Both the position numbers and the translations under genes were made by a program. Source: Limnohabitans planktonicus II-D5 (lineage in GTDB: Bacteria > Pseudomonadota > Gammaproteobacteria > Burkholderiales > Burkholderiaceae_C). From it: 64,000 nucleotides of DNA. The stretch spans positions 62,001-126,000 of the forward strand of contig NZ_LFYT02000005.1 in assembly GCF_001270065.2 (NCBI RefSeq). Direction: 5' to 3'. The notes beneath the pieces were generated by a model that was not told the DNA's origin, made no database searches, and saw only the letters and a program-made list of their open reading frames with translations. This document shows positions 43,272 to 52,331 of the stretch, piece after piece (positions within the stretch are counted from its first letter, which is position 1; every line of letters starts with the position of its first letter).

Positions 43272-44138
43272 TCAAACTGCTTCGATGAACTCGGTCACCC
43301 ACTCTAACTGCTGCAACACATTCAGGGCAGGCGCATGACCGCACCCGGGCACTTCAATGAGTTGGAGCAAGCCCAATGCACCCGGTCCACGGCGGCGCAT
43401 ATCGATGACGGTTTCAGGCAGGACCAAATCAGATTCGGCTCCGCGCAGCAGCAAGACGGGTAATTTCAAAGCGTCGTAGTGCGGCCAGATCAGGTAGTCA
43501 TTGGGGTGCGCGGTGAACTGCGTCACCATGGCCGGGTCGTAATGCGGCGTGACGCGACCATCGGGCAGCCGCCGGGTAGACGTTTCGGCGAGGCGTCGCC
43601 ACTGCGCGTCGCTCAGCCACCCAAAGGGCTTGTAGACCTGCCTGAAAAAAGCTTCAAGCTCGGTCACCGTGGCAAAGGCCGGGGGCGTGCCCGCATAGGC
43701 CTTGATGCGCTCAATGGCCGCTTGAGCGAGTTCGGGCGCATTGTCGTTGAGCGTGAGGCTCAGGATGCGGTGCTTCAAAGTGGGCTCAACCAGGCCTGCC
43801 GCGCACAGCGTGCCAATCGCGCCGCCCATGGAGGTACCTACCCAGTGCACGGCACGCAGCTGCAGGCCGTCCATCAGTTCGCGGGCGATGCGGGCGTAAA
43901 AGGCCAGGCAATACTCCTGTTCGGGCAAAGCGCTCCACTGCGACAGGCCACGGCCCACCGTGTCGGGGCAAATAACCCTGAAACCCCGCTCGCTCAGGTG
44001 AGCGGCCAGCTCGTCCATGTCACGTCCGGTGCGGGCCAGGCCGTGCCAAGCGATCACCGTACCTTTGTCGGCCTGGCCCCAGTCGGTGTAATGGATTTCC
44101 AGCCCGGCGCAGGTGATGTAATTGGATGTGAAAGTCAT
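43272..44138 (-). CDS. alpha/beta hydrolase
   Basis: A 288-residue alpha/beta hydrolase. The oxyanion segment is AWHGLARTGRDMDEL, the nucleophile elbow GTSMGGAIG (Ser), the acid is in LRGAESDLVLP, and the His is in PGCGHAPAL. The frame continues upstream into livM, but MTFTSNYITC at 44138 is the proper start. It follows the Liv-type permease gene by 25 bp, so it probably cleaves an ester, lactone or amide brought in by that importer. Confidence 0.88.
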   Translation of the reverse strand: MTFTSNYITCAGLEIHYTDWGQADKGTVIAWHGLARTGRDMDELAAHLSERGFRVICPDTVGRGLSQWSALPEQEYCLAFYARIARELMDGLQLRAVHWVGTSMGGAIGTLCAAGLVEPTLKHRILSLTLNDNAPELAQAAIERIKAYAGTPPAFATVTELEAFFRQVYKPFGWLSDAQWRRLAETSTRRLPDGRVTPHYDPAMVTQFTAHPNDYLIWPHYDALKLPVLLLRGAESDLVLPETVIDMRRRGPGALGLLQLIEVPGCGHAPALNVLQQLEWVTEFIEAV

Positions 44139-44163
44139 GTCAGCCTCAAGCCCGTTTCCAGCC

Positions 44164-45255
44164 TCAACCCTGTTTCGAGGTTGCCAATGCCCTGAGTGCG
44201 GCTCGGGCGCGCAAGCGCCCCACCACCCCGGTCGGGAAGTAATAGACCGACAGCACAAACAGCAGGCCCAGCCAGAGCAGCCAACGGTCGGGCGAAAGCA
44301 GCGACGACAGCAAAGGCACAGCAACTGAGGCCTCACTGGCCAGGCGCAGCAAATCCTGCAAATAGCTTTGCGCCAGCAAGAACAGCACAGCCCCAATGGC
44401 CGCGCCATAAATGGTGCCCATGCCGCCGATCACCACGATCAAGAGCACGTCCATCATGATTTCAAAACTCAGTGAGGTGTCCGGCCCGTTGTAGCGCAGC
44501 CAAAGCGCCAGCATGGCCCCGGCCACACAGGCGTACAGCGCCGACAGCACGCTCGACAGGGTGCGGTACACCACCACGCGGTAGCCAATGGCTTCGGCCC
44601 GGAATTCGTTTTCTCGGATGGCTTGCAGCACCCGACCAAACGGCGAGTTGACGATGCGCAGGAGCGACAGCAGCATGCCCACAGCCAGCACGAACAACAG
44701 GTAGTAGCAGAGCAATCGCCCGTCCAGCGACACGCCCAGAAACGGCTCATCGCTGAATTCGGTGCTGGGCAGCAGCAGCTCGGGCAGCTTGAAACTCAAG
44801 CCATCTTCACCGCCCGTGAAGTCGGACAACTGCGAAGCCAGCGTCTGAAATGCGGCGGCCACGGCCAGCGTGATCATGGCGAAAAAGATCGCCCGCACGC
44901 GCAGCGAAAACAGACCAATGGCCAGCGAGAGAACCAGCGTGAGCGCCAGAGACAACGCAAAGCCCAGCCCGATTGCGCCCCAGGTCGGCCCCCAGGTGTT
45001 GGACGAGATGGCGATGCCATAGGCCCCTATGCCGAAAAACATGGTGTGCGCAAAGCTCACGATGCCGGTGTAGCCCAGCAGCAAATCAAAGCCCGCCACC
45101 AGCACCACAAAAATCAGCACCTTGGCCGCGACCGACAAGGCCTTGACGCCCGGGAAGAAAAACGGTGCAAAGGCCAGGCCCAGCAAGATCACAATCAGCA
45201 CGGCGGCCAGCAAACGGCTGCGGGGCTGGTCATTCGAAATCAAACGGTTGAACAT
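44164..45255 (-). CDS. branched-chain amino acid-type ABC permease, LivM-like
   Basis: Inner-membrane permease of 363 residues with about nine to ten helices. The segments GYTGIVSFAHTMFFGIGAYG and GGMGTIYGAAIGAVLFLLAQ are the LivM signature. It pairs with the LivH-like protein encoded just upstream (10-bp gap). The importer may carry amides, urea, aromatic acids or amino acids; only the context (sigma-54 control and a hydrolase) narrows it. Confidence 0.92.
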   Translation of the reverse strand: MFNRLISNDQPRSRLLAAVLIVILLGLAFAPFFFPGVKALSVAAKVLIFVVLVAGFDLLLGYTGIVSFAHTMFFGIGAYGIAISSNTWGPTWGAIGLGFALSLALTLVLSLAIGLFSLRVRAIFFAMITLAVAAAFQTLASQLSDFTGGEDGLSFKLPELLLPSTEFSDEPFLGVSLDGRLLCYYLLFVLAVGMLLSLLRIVNSPFGRVLQAIRENEFRAEAIGYRVVVYRTLSSVLSALYACVAGAMLALWLRYNGPDTSLSFEIMMDVLLIVVIGGMGTIYGAAIGAVLFLLAQSYLQDLLRLASEASVAVPLLSSLLSPDRWLLWLGLLFVLSVYYFPTGVVGRLRARAALRALATSKQG

Positions 45256-45265
45256 TGAATTTTCC

Positions 45266-46252
45266 TTAGCGGTTGGCCACCGGGTACACGCCCTGAGGAC
45301 GCCACAGCAGGATGCCCGCCATCAGCGCGATGTTGGAAAACAGCGCCAGCTTGGGAGCCAAAAAGCCGGTGTAGTTGGCCATCAGGCCCACCAGCAAAGC
45401 CCCGATCAGCGCACCCCCCGTAGAGCCCAGCCCGCCGATGATGATGACGATGAAGATCAGCACATTCACCTGCGCCCCCATCTGCGGCACCACGTTTTGC
45501 TGGTAAAGGCCCCACATGACGCCCCCCAACCCGGCCAGCGCACTTCCCACCACAAACACGCCCACAAACAGGCGGCGAATTCGGTAGCCCAGCGACTCGA
45601 CCATCTCGCGGTCCTGCACGCCAGCACGAATCAAGAGGCCGATCTTGGTGCGACCCAGCACCCACATCTGCGCCGCAAACACGGCCAGGCCAACCGCCAC
45701 GGCCAGCAGGCGGTATTTTTCAATCGCTGCATCTCCCACCAGCACTGCCCCGCGCATGGCCTCGGGCAAAGGCAAGGCGATCTGCTGCGGGCCCCAGATG
45801 ACCTTGATGAGTTCTTCGCCAATGATCATGCCGCCCATGGTGATCAGGATCTGCTTGAGGTGCTGGCCATAAACGGGCCGCACGATGAAGCGTTCAAACG
45901 CCAGGCCCACGGCAGCGGCCACGGCCATGGCTACAACCATGGCAGGCAGCACCGCTACCATGTTGCGCCACCACTCCCCCGAGCCGGTCCAATCGCCCAT
46001 GGCACCCAGCACGCTGGTGGCCACAAATGCACCCAGCGCAATGAACAGGCCGTGGCCAAAGTTCAGCACGTCCATCAGGCCAAACACCAGCGTCAAGCCC
46101 GAGGCCATGATGAAGATGATCATGCCCATGGCCAGACCCGCCACGGTGAGTGTGAGCCAGGTCGAACCAGAGCCGATCAAAGGCCAGGCCAGCAGGGCCA
46201 ATACAGGCACCAAGAGCAAGGGGCGTGTATCGATGTCTTCGAAAAATTTCAT
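45266..46252 (-). CDS. branched-chain amino acid-type ABC permease, LivH-like
   Basis: Inner-membrane permease of 328 residues. LTLVFGLMDVLNFGHGLFIA, then IIVIIGGLGSTGGALIGALL, are the LivH signatures. Its ATG overlaps the stop of the upstream LivF-like gene by 4 bp, and the LivM-like gene follows after 10 bp. It forms the heterodimeric channel with LivM. Confidence 0.92.
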   Translation of the reverse strand: MKFFEDIDTRPLLLVPVLALLAWPLIGSGSTWLTLTVAGLAMGMIIFIMASGLTLVFGLMDVLNFGHGLFIALGAFVATSVLGAMGDWTGSGEWWRNMVAVLPAMVVAMAVAAAVGLAFERFIVRPVYGQHLKQILITMGGMIIGEELIKVIWGPQQIALPLPEAMRGAVLVGDAAIEKYRLLAVAVGLAVFAAQMWVLGRTKIGLLIRAGVQDREMVESLGYRIRRLFVGVFVVGSALAGLGGVMWGLYQQNVVPQMGAQVNVLIFIVIIIGGLGSTGGALIGALLVGLMANYTGFLAPKLALFSNIALMAGILLWRPQGVYPVANR

Positions 46253-46974
46253 AAAGCCAGTCCCAACAAGGATTGCTGCAATGCCGTGTCTTCAGCCAGC
46301 GTCTGCATGCTGCCCGCATGCACCACGCGGCCGTTGTCCATCACGGCCACGGTGTCGCCCAGTTGCTGGGCGAAGTGGATGTTTTGCTCCACCAGCAAAA
46401 TCGTCACGCCGCTGGCCTTGAGCTGCTCAAACGCCTCGATCATGTTCTGGATGATGGCCGGGGCCAGACCCTTGCTGGGCTCGTCGATGATCAGCAGATC
46501 ACGCGGCTCCACAATCGCCCGCGACACGGCCAGCATCTGCTTTTGCCCGCCCGACAGCTTGCCCGCCGGGTGGTTCCAGAACTTTTCCACGGGTGGAAAA
46601 AGTTTGAAAATCCACTGAAGCCGTGCTTCGTCCATCTGCACAGCATGCTTGGCGTTGCGGGCGGCCAGCAGCATGTTTTCCTTCACGGTCAGGTCCGAGA
46701 AGATGCCCATGTTTTCAGGCACATAGGCGATGTTTTTTTGAGCAATGGCGGGCGTGTTGAGCCGCGTGATGTCTTCACCAGCAAACGTGATGCGCCCTTG
46801 AGAGGCTTGCCACAGGCCCATGATGGTGCGCAGCGTGGTGGTTTTGCCTGCCCCGTTGCGGCCCAGCAGCAAAGTCAGCTCGCCACGCGGCACGACCAGA
46901 TCCACCCCGTGCAGGATGTGGTACGCACCGATGTGCGTGTGCACGCCTTCGAGGGTCAGTAAATTGGTGCTCAT
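46249..46974 (-). CDS. ABC transporter ATPase, LivF-like
   Basis: ATPase of 241 residues. Walker A is LGRNGAGKTTTL, the signature KLSGGQKQMLAVSRAIV, Walker B LLIIDEPSKGLAP and the H-loop LLVEQNI. It overlaps the LivG-like gene upstream and the LivH-like gene downstream by 4 bp each, so the block is tightly coupled. Confidence 0.94.
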   Translation of the reverse strand: MSTNLLTLEGVHTHIGAYHILHGVDLVVPRGELTLLLGRNGAGKTTTLRTIMGLWQASQGRITFAGEDITRLNTPAIAQKNIAYVPENMGIFSDLTVKENMLLAARNAKHAVQMDEARLQWIFKLFPPVEKFWNHPAGKLSGGQKQMLAVSRAIVEPRDLLIIDEPSKGLAPAIIQNMIEAFEQLKASGVTILLVEQNIHFAQQLGDTVAVMDNGRVVHAGSMQTLAEDTALQQSLLGLAL

Positions 46975-47735
46975 GCAGCCTCCCGAGCTTTGCCCAGATA
47001 GGCCTCTTGCACGATAGGCGATGCGATCACTTCACCCGGCTCGCCATCGGCCACCAGATTGCCGTTGTGCAGCACGATGATGCGGTCGGCCAGCTCGCGC
47101 ACCACGTCCATCTTGTGCTCCACCAACAAGATGGTTTTGGTTTTGTCTTTTTTCAGTTGGCGGATCAAATTCAGGATCACTGGCGCTTCATCATGGCTCA
47201 TGCCCGCCGTGGGTTCGTCGAACATGTAAACAGAGGGCTCGAGCGCCATCAAGAGCGCCACTTCGAGCTTGCGCTGGTCGCCGTGTGGCAGGCTGGCCAC
47301 GGGGGAGTCTTGCTGCGCAGTCATCGACACGGACTGCAAAATTTCCAAAGCGCGGTTCGTAAGCTGCGCGTGATCGCTCCAGATGCTCCACAGGTTCAGG
47401 CCTCGGCGGTGCGCACCGTCTTTTGTGGCCTGCACGGCCAAGCGAACGTTTTCCAGCACCGACAAGTTCGGAAACAGATTGGTCAGCTGAAACGCCCGAC
47501 CCAGGCCTGCACGGGTCCGTGCGGAGGCGGGCAAGCCGGTCAGCTCACGACCGTTCAGTTGGACCGAACCTGCCGTGGCAGGCAGCTGCCCCGAGATCAG
47601 GTTGAAGTAAGTGGTCTTGCCCGCCCCGTTGGGCCCGACGATGGCCGTGAGCGTGCCAGGTTCAAAGCAGCACGAGACCGCATTCACGGCCACATGACCG
47701 CCAAATCGCACCGTGAGGTTTTGGGTTTCAAGCAT
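46971..47735 (-). CDS. ABC transporter ATPase, LivG-like
   Basis: ATPase of 254 residues. Walker A is VGPNGAGKTTYF, the signature region SLPHGDQRKLEVALLMAL (HGDQRKLE instead of LSGGQ, as is usual in LivG), Walker B VYMFDEPTAGM and the H-loop LVEHKMD. It is separated from its binding-protein gene by 217 bp that contain a REP-type inverted repeat. Confidence 0.94.
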   Translation of the reverse strand: MLETQNLTVRFGGHVAVNAVSCCFEPGTLTAIVGPNGAGKTTYFNLISGQLPATAGSVQLNGRELTGLPASARTRAGLGRAFQLTNLFPNLSVLENVRLAVQATKDGAHRRGLNLWSIWSDHAQLTNRALEILQSVSMTAQQDSPVASLPHGDQRKLEVALLMALEPSVYMFDEPTAGMSHDEAPVILNLIRQLKKDKTKTILLVEHKMDVVRELADRIIVLHNGNLVADGEPGEVIASPIVQEAYLGKAREAA

Positions 47736-47788
47736 GAGATCAGTTCAAAAAATGGGCGAACCCGTCAAAGCAAAAGAACGTGATTTTT

Positions 47789-47861
47789 GTAGGTCGGCGG
47801 CTTCAGCCCCGACAAGTGCCTTCGCTTCACCACCATGTCGGGGCTAAAGCCACCGACCTAC
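47789..47861. repeat. REPIN-like inverted pair between binding-protein and ATPase genes
   Basis: GTAGGTCGGCGGCTTCAGCC-CCGACA, a 21-bp spacer, then the inverse TGTCGGGGCTAAAGCC-ACCGACCTAC. The two halves are almost perfect complements. In the transcript they form a large hairpin 74 bp before livG, which may cut read-through or stabilise the upstream binding-protein mRNA. Confidence 0.88.
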
Positions 47862-47952
47862 GCGCCCAAACGACAAGCACCGTCATCGCGACCGCGAGCC
47901 TGCGTGGCGGGTGACGATCCAGAAAATCGCCACGCCCACGAAACGAACCCGA

Positions 47953-49140
47953 TCAACGTTTGTTGCGGATCGGCACGTTCATTTCTTCGGGCTTGATCTC
48001 GCGGATCAGTTCGGGCACACCCCAAGCGAAAGCCGGATCGATCTTGATCTTGAAGTGGTACATGCTTTGCATGGCTTGGTGGTCTTCCTTGCGGAAGGTC
48101 ATCTTGCCCTTGGGCGTATCAAAGCTCATGCCTTCCATGGCGCTGATGAGCTTGTTGGCGCTGGTGTCGCCATTGGTCTTTTTCAGCGCTGTCACCAAGG
48201 CCATGGCCGATGAGAAGCCGCCTGCGGTGAAGAAGTCAGGCGGCGACTTGAACTGGGTGTAGTGCATGGACACCATCGCGTCGTTCACAGGGTTCTTGGG
48301 CATGCCGAAATAGTAGTAAGCCGCGCCTTCCATGCCGGGGAATTGTTTGTAAGCCACCATCGCAGGCAGGATGTTGCCGCCCGTAGCGATTTCGATGCCG
48401 TAGCGCTTCAAGTCCATGTCGGCGATCTTGAAGGGGTTGCCACCGGCCCAGATGATGAAGATGATCTTGCGCCCAGGCTGCCCTTTGAGCTTGTCGATCA
48501 TGCGCTGTGCACCGGCGGTGAAGTCGGTGGTGGCGGGCGGCAAGTACTCTTCGTGCACCAGTTTGGATTTTTTCAGCGCTTCCTTGAAGGCCTTGACGCC
48601 GTCACGACCAAAAGCCGAGTCCTGCGCCATGGTGACAATGCTCACGCCGTCCTTGTCCACCGCCACGGCGTTGGCAATCGCATCTTGGCTGCTGTTACGG
48701 CCGGTGCGGAAGATGTATTTGTTCCACTTATCACCGGTGATGGAGTCGGCCACAGCAGGCTCGACCAGCAAAATCTTTTTGTACTCTTCGGCCACGGGCA
48801 ACATGGCCAGCGCCACGGGTGAGGCGGTCGGACCCACGGCCAGGTCCACCTTGTCGTCGCCGTAAGCAGCAGCCAACAGGTTTTTGCCCAGGTCAGGCTT
48901 GCCCTGGTCGTCTTTTTCGATCACCACAATCTTGCGCCCCCCCACGGTCATGGTGCCGCCGGTGGCATAGTCCAGGCCCATCATCAAACCGGTTTGCGTT
49001 TGTTTGCCATAGGCCTCCAAGGGGCCTGTTTTGCTGTAAATGTGGGCAATCTTGATGTCTTTGCCCTGGGCCATGGCGGCGGGTGCCAGCGCCGTGGTCA
49101 AAGACAAGGCTGCCAACGAAATGAGGTGTCGACGGAACAT
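47953..49140 (-). CDS. ABC transporter substrate-binding protein, LivK/amide type
   Basis: Periplasmic type-1 binding protein of 395 residues with a signal peptide cleaved after APAAMA. IKIAHIYSKTGPLEAYGKQT and VGPTASPVALAMLPVAEEYK are typical of the Peripl_BP_6 family. The ATG at 49140 has AGGAG upstream; the frame is open 29 codons earlier but passes over the sigma-54 promoter. It is the first gene of the Liv-type operon. The ligand is unknown. Confidence 0.92.
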   Translation of the reverse strand: MFRRHLISLAALSLTTALAPAAMAQGKDIKIAHIYSKTGPLEAYGKQTQTGLMMGLDYATGGTMTVGGRKIVVIEKDDQGKPDLGKNLLAAAYGDDKVDLAVGPTASPVALAMLPVAEEYKKILLVEPAVADSITGDKWNKYIFRTGRNSSQDAIANAVAVDKDGVSIVTMAQDSAFGRDGVKAFKEALKKSKLVHEEYLPPATTDFTAGAQRMIDKLKGQPGRKIIFIIWAGGNPFKIADMDLKRYGIEIATGGNILPAMVAYKQFPGMEGAAYYYFGMPKNPVNDAMVSMHYTQFKSPPDFFTAGGFSSAMALVTALKKTNGDTSANKLISAMEGMSFDTPKGKMTFRKEDHQAMQSMYHFKIKIDPAFAWGVPELIREIKPEEMNVPIRNKR

Positions 49141-49193
49141 GTGAGGATCTCCTGAATGAATGGTCGTGTGCTGCATCTGCGCATGGACTGTGT

Positions 49194-49210
49194 TGCACAA
49201 GCCGTGCCAA
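49194..49210 (-). promoter_or_regulatory. sigma-54 promoter of the Liv-type operon
   Basis: TTGGCACGGCTTGTGCA matches the YTGGCACGrNNNTTGCW consensus at every defined position but one; the invariant GG (-24) and GC (-12) are present. Transcription would start near 49183, about 43 nt before the binding-protein ATG. Confidence 0.8.
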
Positions 49211-49312
49211 GCAAACGCAGTCACCACGCCATCCTAAACCCTTGTCGCGTCAAAGATTTTTTCTCAATTCCATGGCTTGTGGCATGAAGTACCTTGAATT
49301 GTCTTTTTTTTA

Positions 49313-49327
49313 GACAGTCAAACTGTC
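49313..49327. promoter_or_regulatory. perfect dyad, candidate enhancer for the sigma-54 activator
   Basis: GACAGT-CAA-ACTGTC, with outer TT/AA also matching, lies about 105 bp upstream of the -24 element. That is the usual distance for an upstream activating sequence of a bacterial enhancer-binding protein. The regulator gene ends 35 bp away. Confidence 0.6.
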
Positions 49328-49361
49328 CAAATAAAATACAACTGCATGATTTAAATACACA

Positions 49362-50873
49362 TCAGGAAAGACGTTGGTACAACTTGGCCCTGGAAAGCCC
49401 CAGCAGTTTCGCAGCGGCCAGTTTGTTGCCTTGCGTGGCTTTCAAGGCCGCAGCCACAGCCTGGCGCTCCAAGGCCTGAACCTGCTGAGACAAGGGCAGA
49501 AGTAGCCGATCTGTGGCCTGAACCCCATCCGCACTTGTTGGCGTGGGTACCGGACTCGGTGCCGGTGCGATCTGGCTGATGCCCGACTCCCGAAGGACTT
49601 GCTCCACCTCACCCACATCCAGCCAAGCGCTGTCGTTGCGCAGAAGCAACTGTTCGATCACATTGCGCAACTCGCGCACATTGCCTCGCCATTGCTGAGC
49701 GGACAACAAGGCGATGGCTTGCGCACTGAACTCGGGCTGGGGCAAAGCACTGCGCAAGGCCAAGGCTTCGGTCAGCACCTCGAGCAGAGCCGGGATGTCG
49801 CTGGCCCGATCACGCAATGGCGGCACCCGCAAGGGCAGCACATTCAATCGGTAAAACAAGTCTTCGCGAAAGCGCCCTTCCTGAACCAGTTTGACCAAAT
49901 CTCGCGATGTGGCCGCGATGATCCTGGCATCAAAGGGCAGCAAGCGGTTGGAGCCCAGCGGCTCGATTTCGCCTTCCTGCAAGGCGCGCAACAACTTGGC
50001 CTGCAAGCCCAAGGGCATGTCCCCGATTTCGTCCAGAAACAAGGTGCCGCCATCGGCCAGTCGGAACTTGCCATCACGCCCTTTGCGGTCTGCGCCTGTG
50101 TAAGCCCCCGGTGCCACACCAAAAAACTCCGCCTCCAGCAAGGTCTCCGGCACCGCGGCAATGTTCACACTGATCAGCGGCCCCTTCGCCCGGGGCGACG
50201 AAGCATGGATGGCATGGGCCAGCAATTCTTTGCCCGTACCGGTTTCACCCAAAAGCAGCACCGGACTGCTCGACTGTGCTGCCCTGCGCGCTTGGCGCTT
50301 GAGGTCCACCACGGGCGCACTGGCCCCAATGAAACTCGCAAAACTGTGACGCGCCTGACGAGACCCTGCGCCTGCTCTGCGCTGCACCGCCAGGGCATCG
50401 CGGGCTTCGTCGAGTTCACGCTGCAACAAGGAAAATTTGGCTAAAAAGGGTTGCAAATTGGATTGGGGCTGATCAAACAGCACCACACCCAAAGCACCAA
50501 TCACTTGGCCGGCATCGTCACGCAAAGGAAAACGACTGACCACAAAGGTCCCCGCCTTGTTGGTCAGCAGGTCAATCAGGATGGGTTTTCCCGTTTCCAG
50601 CACTTTTTCCATCTGGGTGTTTTGAACCACCGCAGACACCGGCTGCCCTACAAATTCCTGCTCACTGGCAAAACCCAAAGCGGGTAAAAAACGGCGGTAC
50701 TGATCATTGATCCACACCACGCGTCCTGTACGGTCGACCAACAACATGCCCTCGCTGGCATGGGCGAACACATCAAAAAGTGATCTTGCAGCCAAAGTCA
50801 AAATGCTTGGCGCATCTTTGGGCAAATTCGCCACTGGGCTCTCCGTCGGTTCTGTCTTGATGGCCCCAAGCAT
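49362..50873 (-). CDS. sigma-54-dependent activator with PAS domain
   Basis: Enhancer-binding protein of 503 residues. The N-terminal PAS sensor spans about residues 30-140 (GMLLVDRTGRVVWINDQYRR). The AAA+ domain (about 175-400) has Walker A GETGTGKEL and Walker B TLFLDEIGDMP. The sigma-54 contact loop reads GAYTGA rather than GAFTGA. A Fis-type HTH ends the protein (KLAAAKLLGLSRAKLYQRL). It lies directly upstream of the sigma-54 promoter it presumably activates, in the same orientation. Confidence 0.93.
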   Translation of the reverse strand: MLGAIKTEPTESPVANLPKDAPSILTLAARSLFDVFAHASEGMLLVDRTGRVVWINDQYRRFLPALGFASEQEFVGQPVSAVVQNTQMEKVLETGKPILIDLLTNKAGTFVVSRFPLRDDAGQVIGALGVVLFDQPQSNLQPFLAKFSLLQRELDEARDALAVQRRAGAGSRQARHSFASFIGASAPVVDLKRQARRAAQSSSPVLLLGETGTGKELLAHAIHASSPRAKGPLISVNIAAVPETLLEAEFFGVAPGAYTGADRKGRDGKFRLADGGTLFLDEIGDMPLGLQAKLLRALQEGEIEPLGSNRLLPFDARIIAATSRDLVKLVQEGRFREDLFYRLNVLPLRVPPLRDRASDIPALLEVLTEALALRSALPQPEFSAQAIALLSAQQWRGNVRELRNVIEQLLLRNDSAWLDVGEVEQVLRESGISQIAPAPSPVPTPTSADGVQATDRLLLPLSQQVQALERQAVAAALKATQGNKLAAAKLLGLSRAKLYQRLS

Positions 50874-51127
50874 ATAGATTCGGCCCTATGAAGTCTGAGC
50901 CATGTGTTGCCGTTGGGAGGATTTTTTAGGTGCTTGCCAGCCAAGCGAAAAGCCTGTGGTCCACAAGCGTCTGATCGCCAGCAGGGCTAGCGCCCACAAG
51001 GTGCAAGATTGAAGTCACCCTGCAGACTTCAAAGGGCCGGATCAATATCAAGGCAGCCGCTTGTGACACCACCGAAATGCGCCTGACATACCCAACCTGA
51101 GCGCGCCCGTCGCAAGCGACCAGGACA

Positions 51128-51955
51128 TCAGTTGTTTTGCTGGTGGCTGACCCGCGGACGGCTCACGTCGTAACCGAACCATTTTTCCGAGATCTTGCGA
51201 AATGACCCATCCTTGAGCATGGCCTGAATCGCCGCAGAAAGCCGGCCTTGCAATTCGCGGTTGCCTTTGCGCACCGCCAGACCCGCCGAGATAGGCGCAG
51301 CAAACGGTGCGGCTACACGCAACGGCAGGCGGTCCCGCTCGATGAAGTAATCGGCAATCAGACTCTCTTCGAGCACCGCATCGAGCTTTTTGCGCGCCAG
51401 ATCGGCCAAGGCGTCTTCAATGCGGGGATAAGCCACCACAGCCTTGCCAATGGCCTGACGGGACTGCTCTTCGACGCCCGTATTGGCCAAAACGCCCAGT
51501 TTTTTGCCCACCAGATCGTCCAGGCTCAAGAAGTCCCGGTCATCGTCTTCTTGCTGAATGCAAACAAGTTGAATGGACGCATATGAAGGCCTGACCACAT
51601 CGAATTCACGCCGGTTTTCCGGCGTGACCAGCAGTTGATGGCCGATCCATGAAATTTGGCCCGACTGGATTTTTTGCCGCAAAGACGCCATGCCATCGGC
51701 CTCAGGCACAAACGCCACGCCCATGATCTGGCACAAACGTGCCATCACCTCCAGGTCAAAGCCTTTGTGCACACCATCCTTATCCTTGAAACTGAAGGGT
51801 GGGTAGTGGTTGAGGAAACCTATTTTCAAAGCCTCAGCGTTTTGTGCATGGCCCCAGGTCGGCGCGGCTAAAGCCCCGAGCCCAGCCAACAGATGGAACA
51901 GCCAGTCGCGGCGCGTGCAATGATGATCGGGCATGACGTTCACTTCATCAATCAT
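51128..51955 (-). CDS. family 3 extracellular solute-binding protein, orphan
   Basis: A 275-residue SBP_bac_3-type protein (polar amino acid binding fold): KIGFLNHYPPFSFKDKDGVH, then GFDLEVMARLCQIMGVAF and GVLANTGVEEQS. The N-terminus TRRDWLFHLLAGLGAL has a twin-arginine pair before the hydrophobic core, so Tat export is possible. The ATG at 51955 has GAGGGG upstream and overlaps the previous gene by 8 bp. No permease or ATPase gene is near, so it may be a sensor subunit rather than an importer part. Confidence 0.85.
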   Translation of the reverse strand: MIDEVNVMPDHHCTRRDWLFHLLAGLGALAAPTWGHAQNAEALKIGFLNHYPPFSFKDKDGVHKGFDLEVMARLCQIMGVAFVPEADGMASLRQKIQSGQISWIGHQLLVTPENRREFDVVRPSYASIQLVCIQQEDDDRDFLSLDDLVGKKLGVLANTGVEEQSRQAIGKAVVAYPRIEDALADLARKKLDAVLEESLIADYFIERDRLPLRVAAPFAAPISAGLAVRKGNRELQGRLSAAIQAMLKDGSFRKISEKWFGYDVSRPRVSHQQNN

Positions 51956-52331
51956 GAAACGCCCCCTCAAAACAGTGGCGCAACTCATGCCCCAGATAGT
52001 TGTAGCCCGTGGACATGGGGGTCACGATCGTGCATTCTTGACGGCGCACATTCCAGAACGCACAAGCCATGGGACGCGAGGTCGGCGTGATGGGCACCCC
52101 GGTGATGCGCGAGCAATATTCGAAGCCATCATGGCGAGGTAAATATTTGACCTTGGGCTCTGCAATCGTGCGTGCCGCCACGGGCATGGGTGAAAACCGG
52201 ACCTGATCCACCTTTGGAGGCGTCAAAGTGACCGTTTCACAACCCAACAGCAAAACGACCATCCCTACCGAAAAAATCCAGCGTTTGCACACGCGCAGCA
52301 ATGACCGCCCATGCCATGTTTCAGAGTTCAT
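51948..52331 (-). CDS. small secreted lipoprotein with HELRH motif (family member B)
   Basis: A 127-residue protein with a lipoprotein-like signal (VVLLLGC). The mature part has CAFWNVRRQECTIVTP and ends LGHELRHCFEGAFHD, an HExxH zinc-site signature followed by Cys and Glu. It shares a four-Cys pattern with the adjacent gene at 52331-52714 and with 62121-62573. The ATG at 52331 has GGAGGG upstream and overlaps the previous stop as TGATG. Possibly a mini metallopeptidase; I do not recognise a named family. Confidence 0.75.
   Translation of the reverse strand: MNSETWHGRSLLRVCKRWIFSVGMVVLLLGCETVTLTPPKVDQVRFSPMPVAARTIAEPKVKYLPRHDGFEYCSRITGVPITPTSRPMACAFWNVRRQECTIVTPMSTGYNYLGHELRHCFEGAFHD

Noticed and set aside
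49313..49327. Dyad after the sigma-54 activator gene as its terminator
   Set aside because: On the minus strand the hairpin is followed by a run of A, not T, so an enhancer role fits better.
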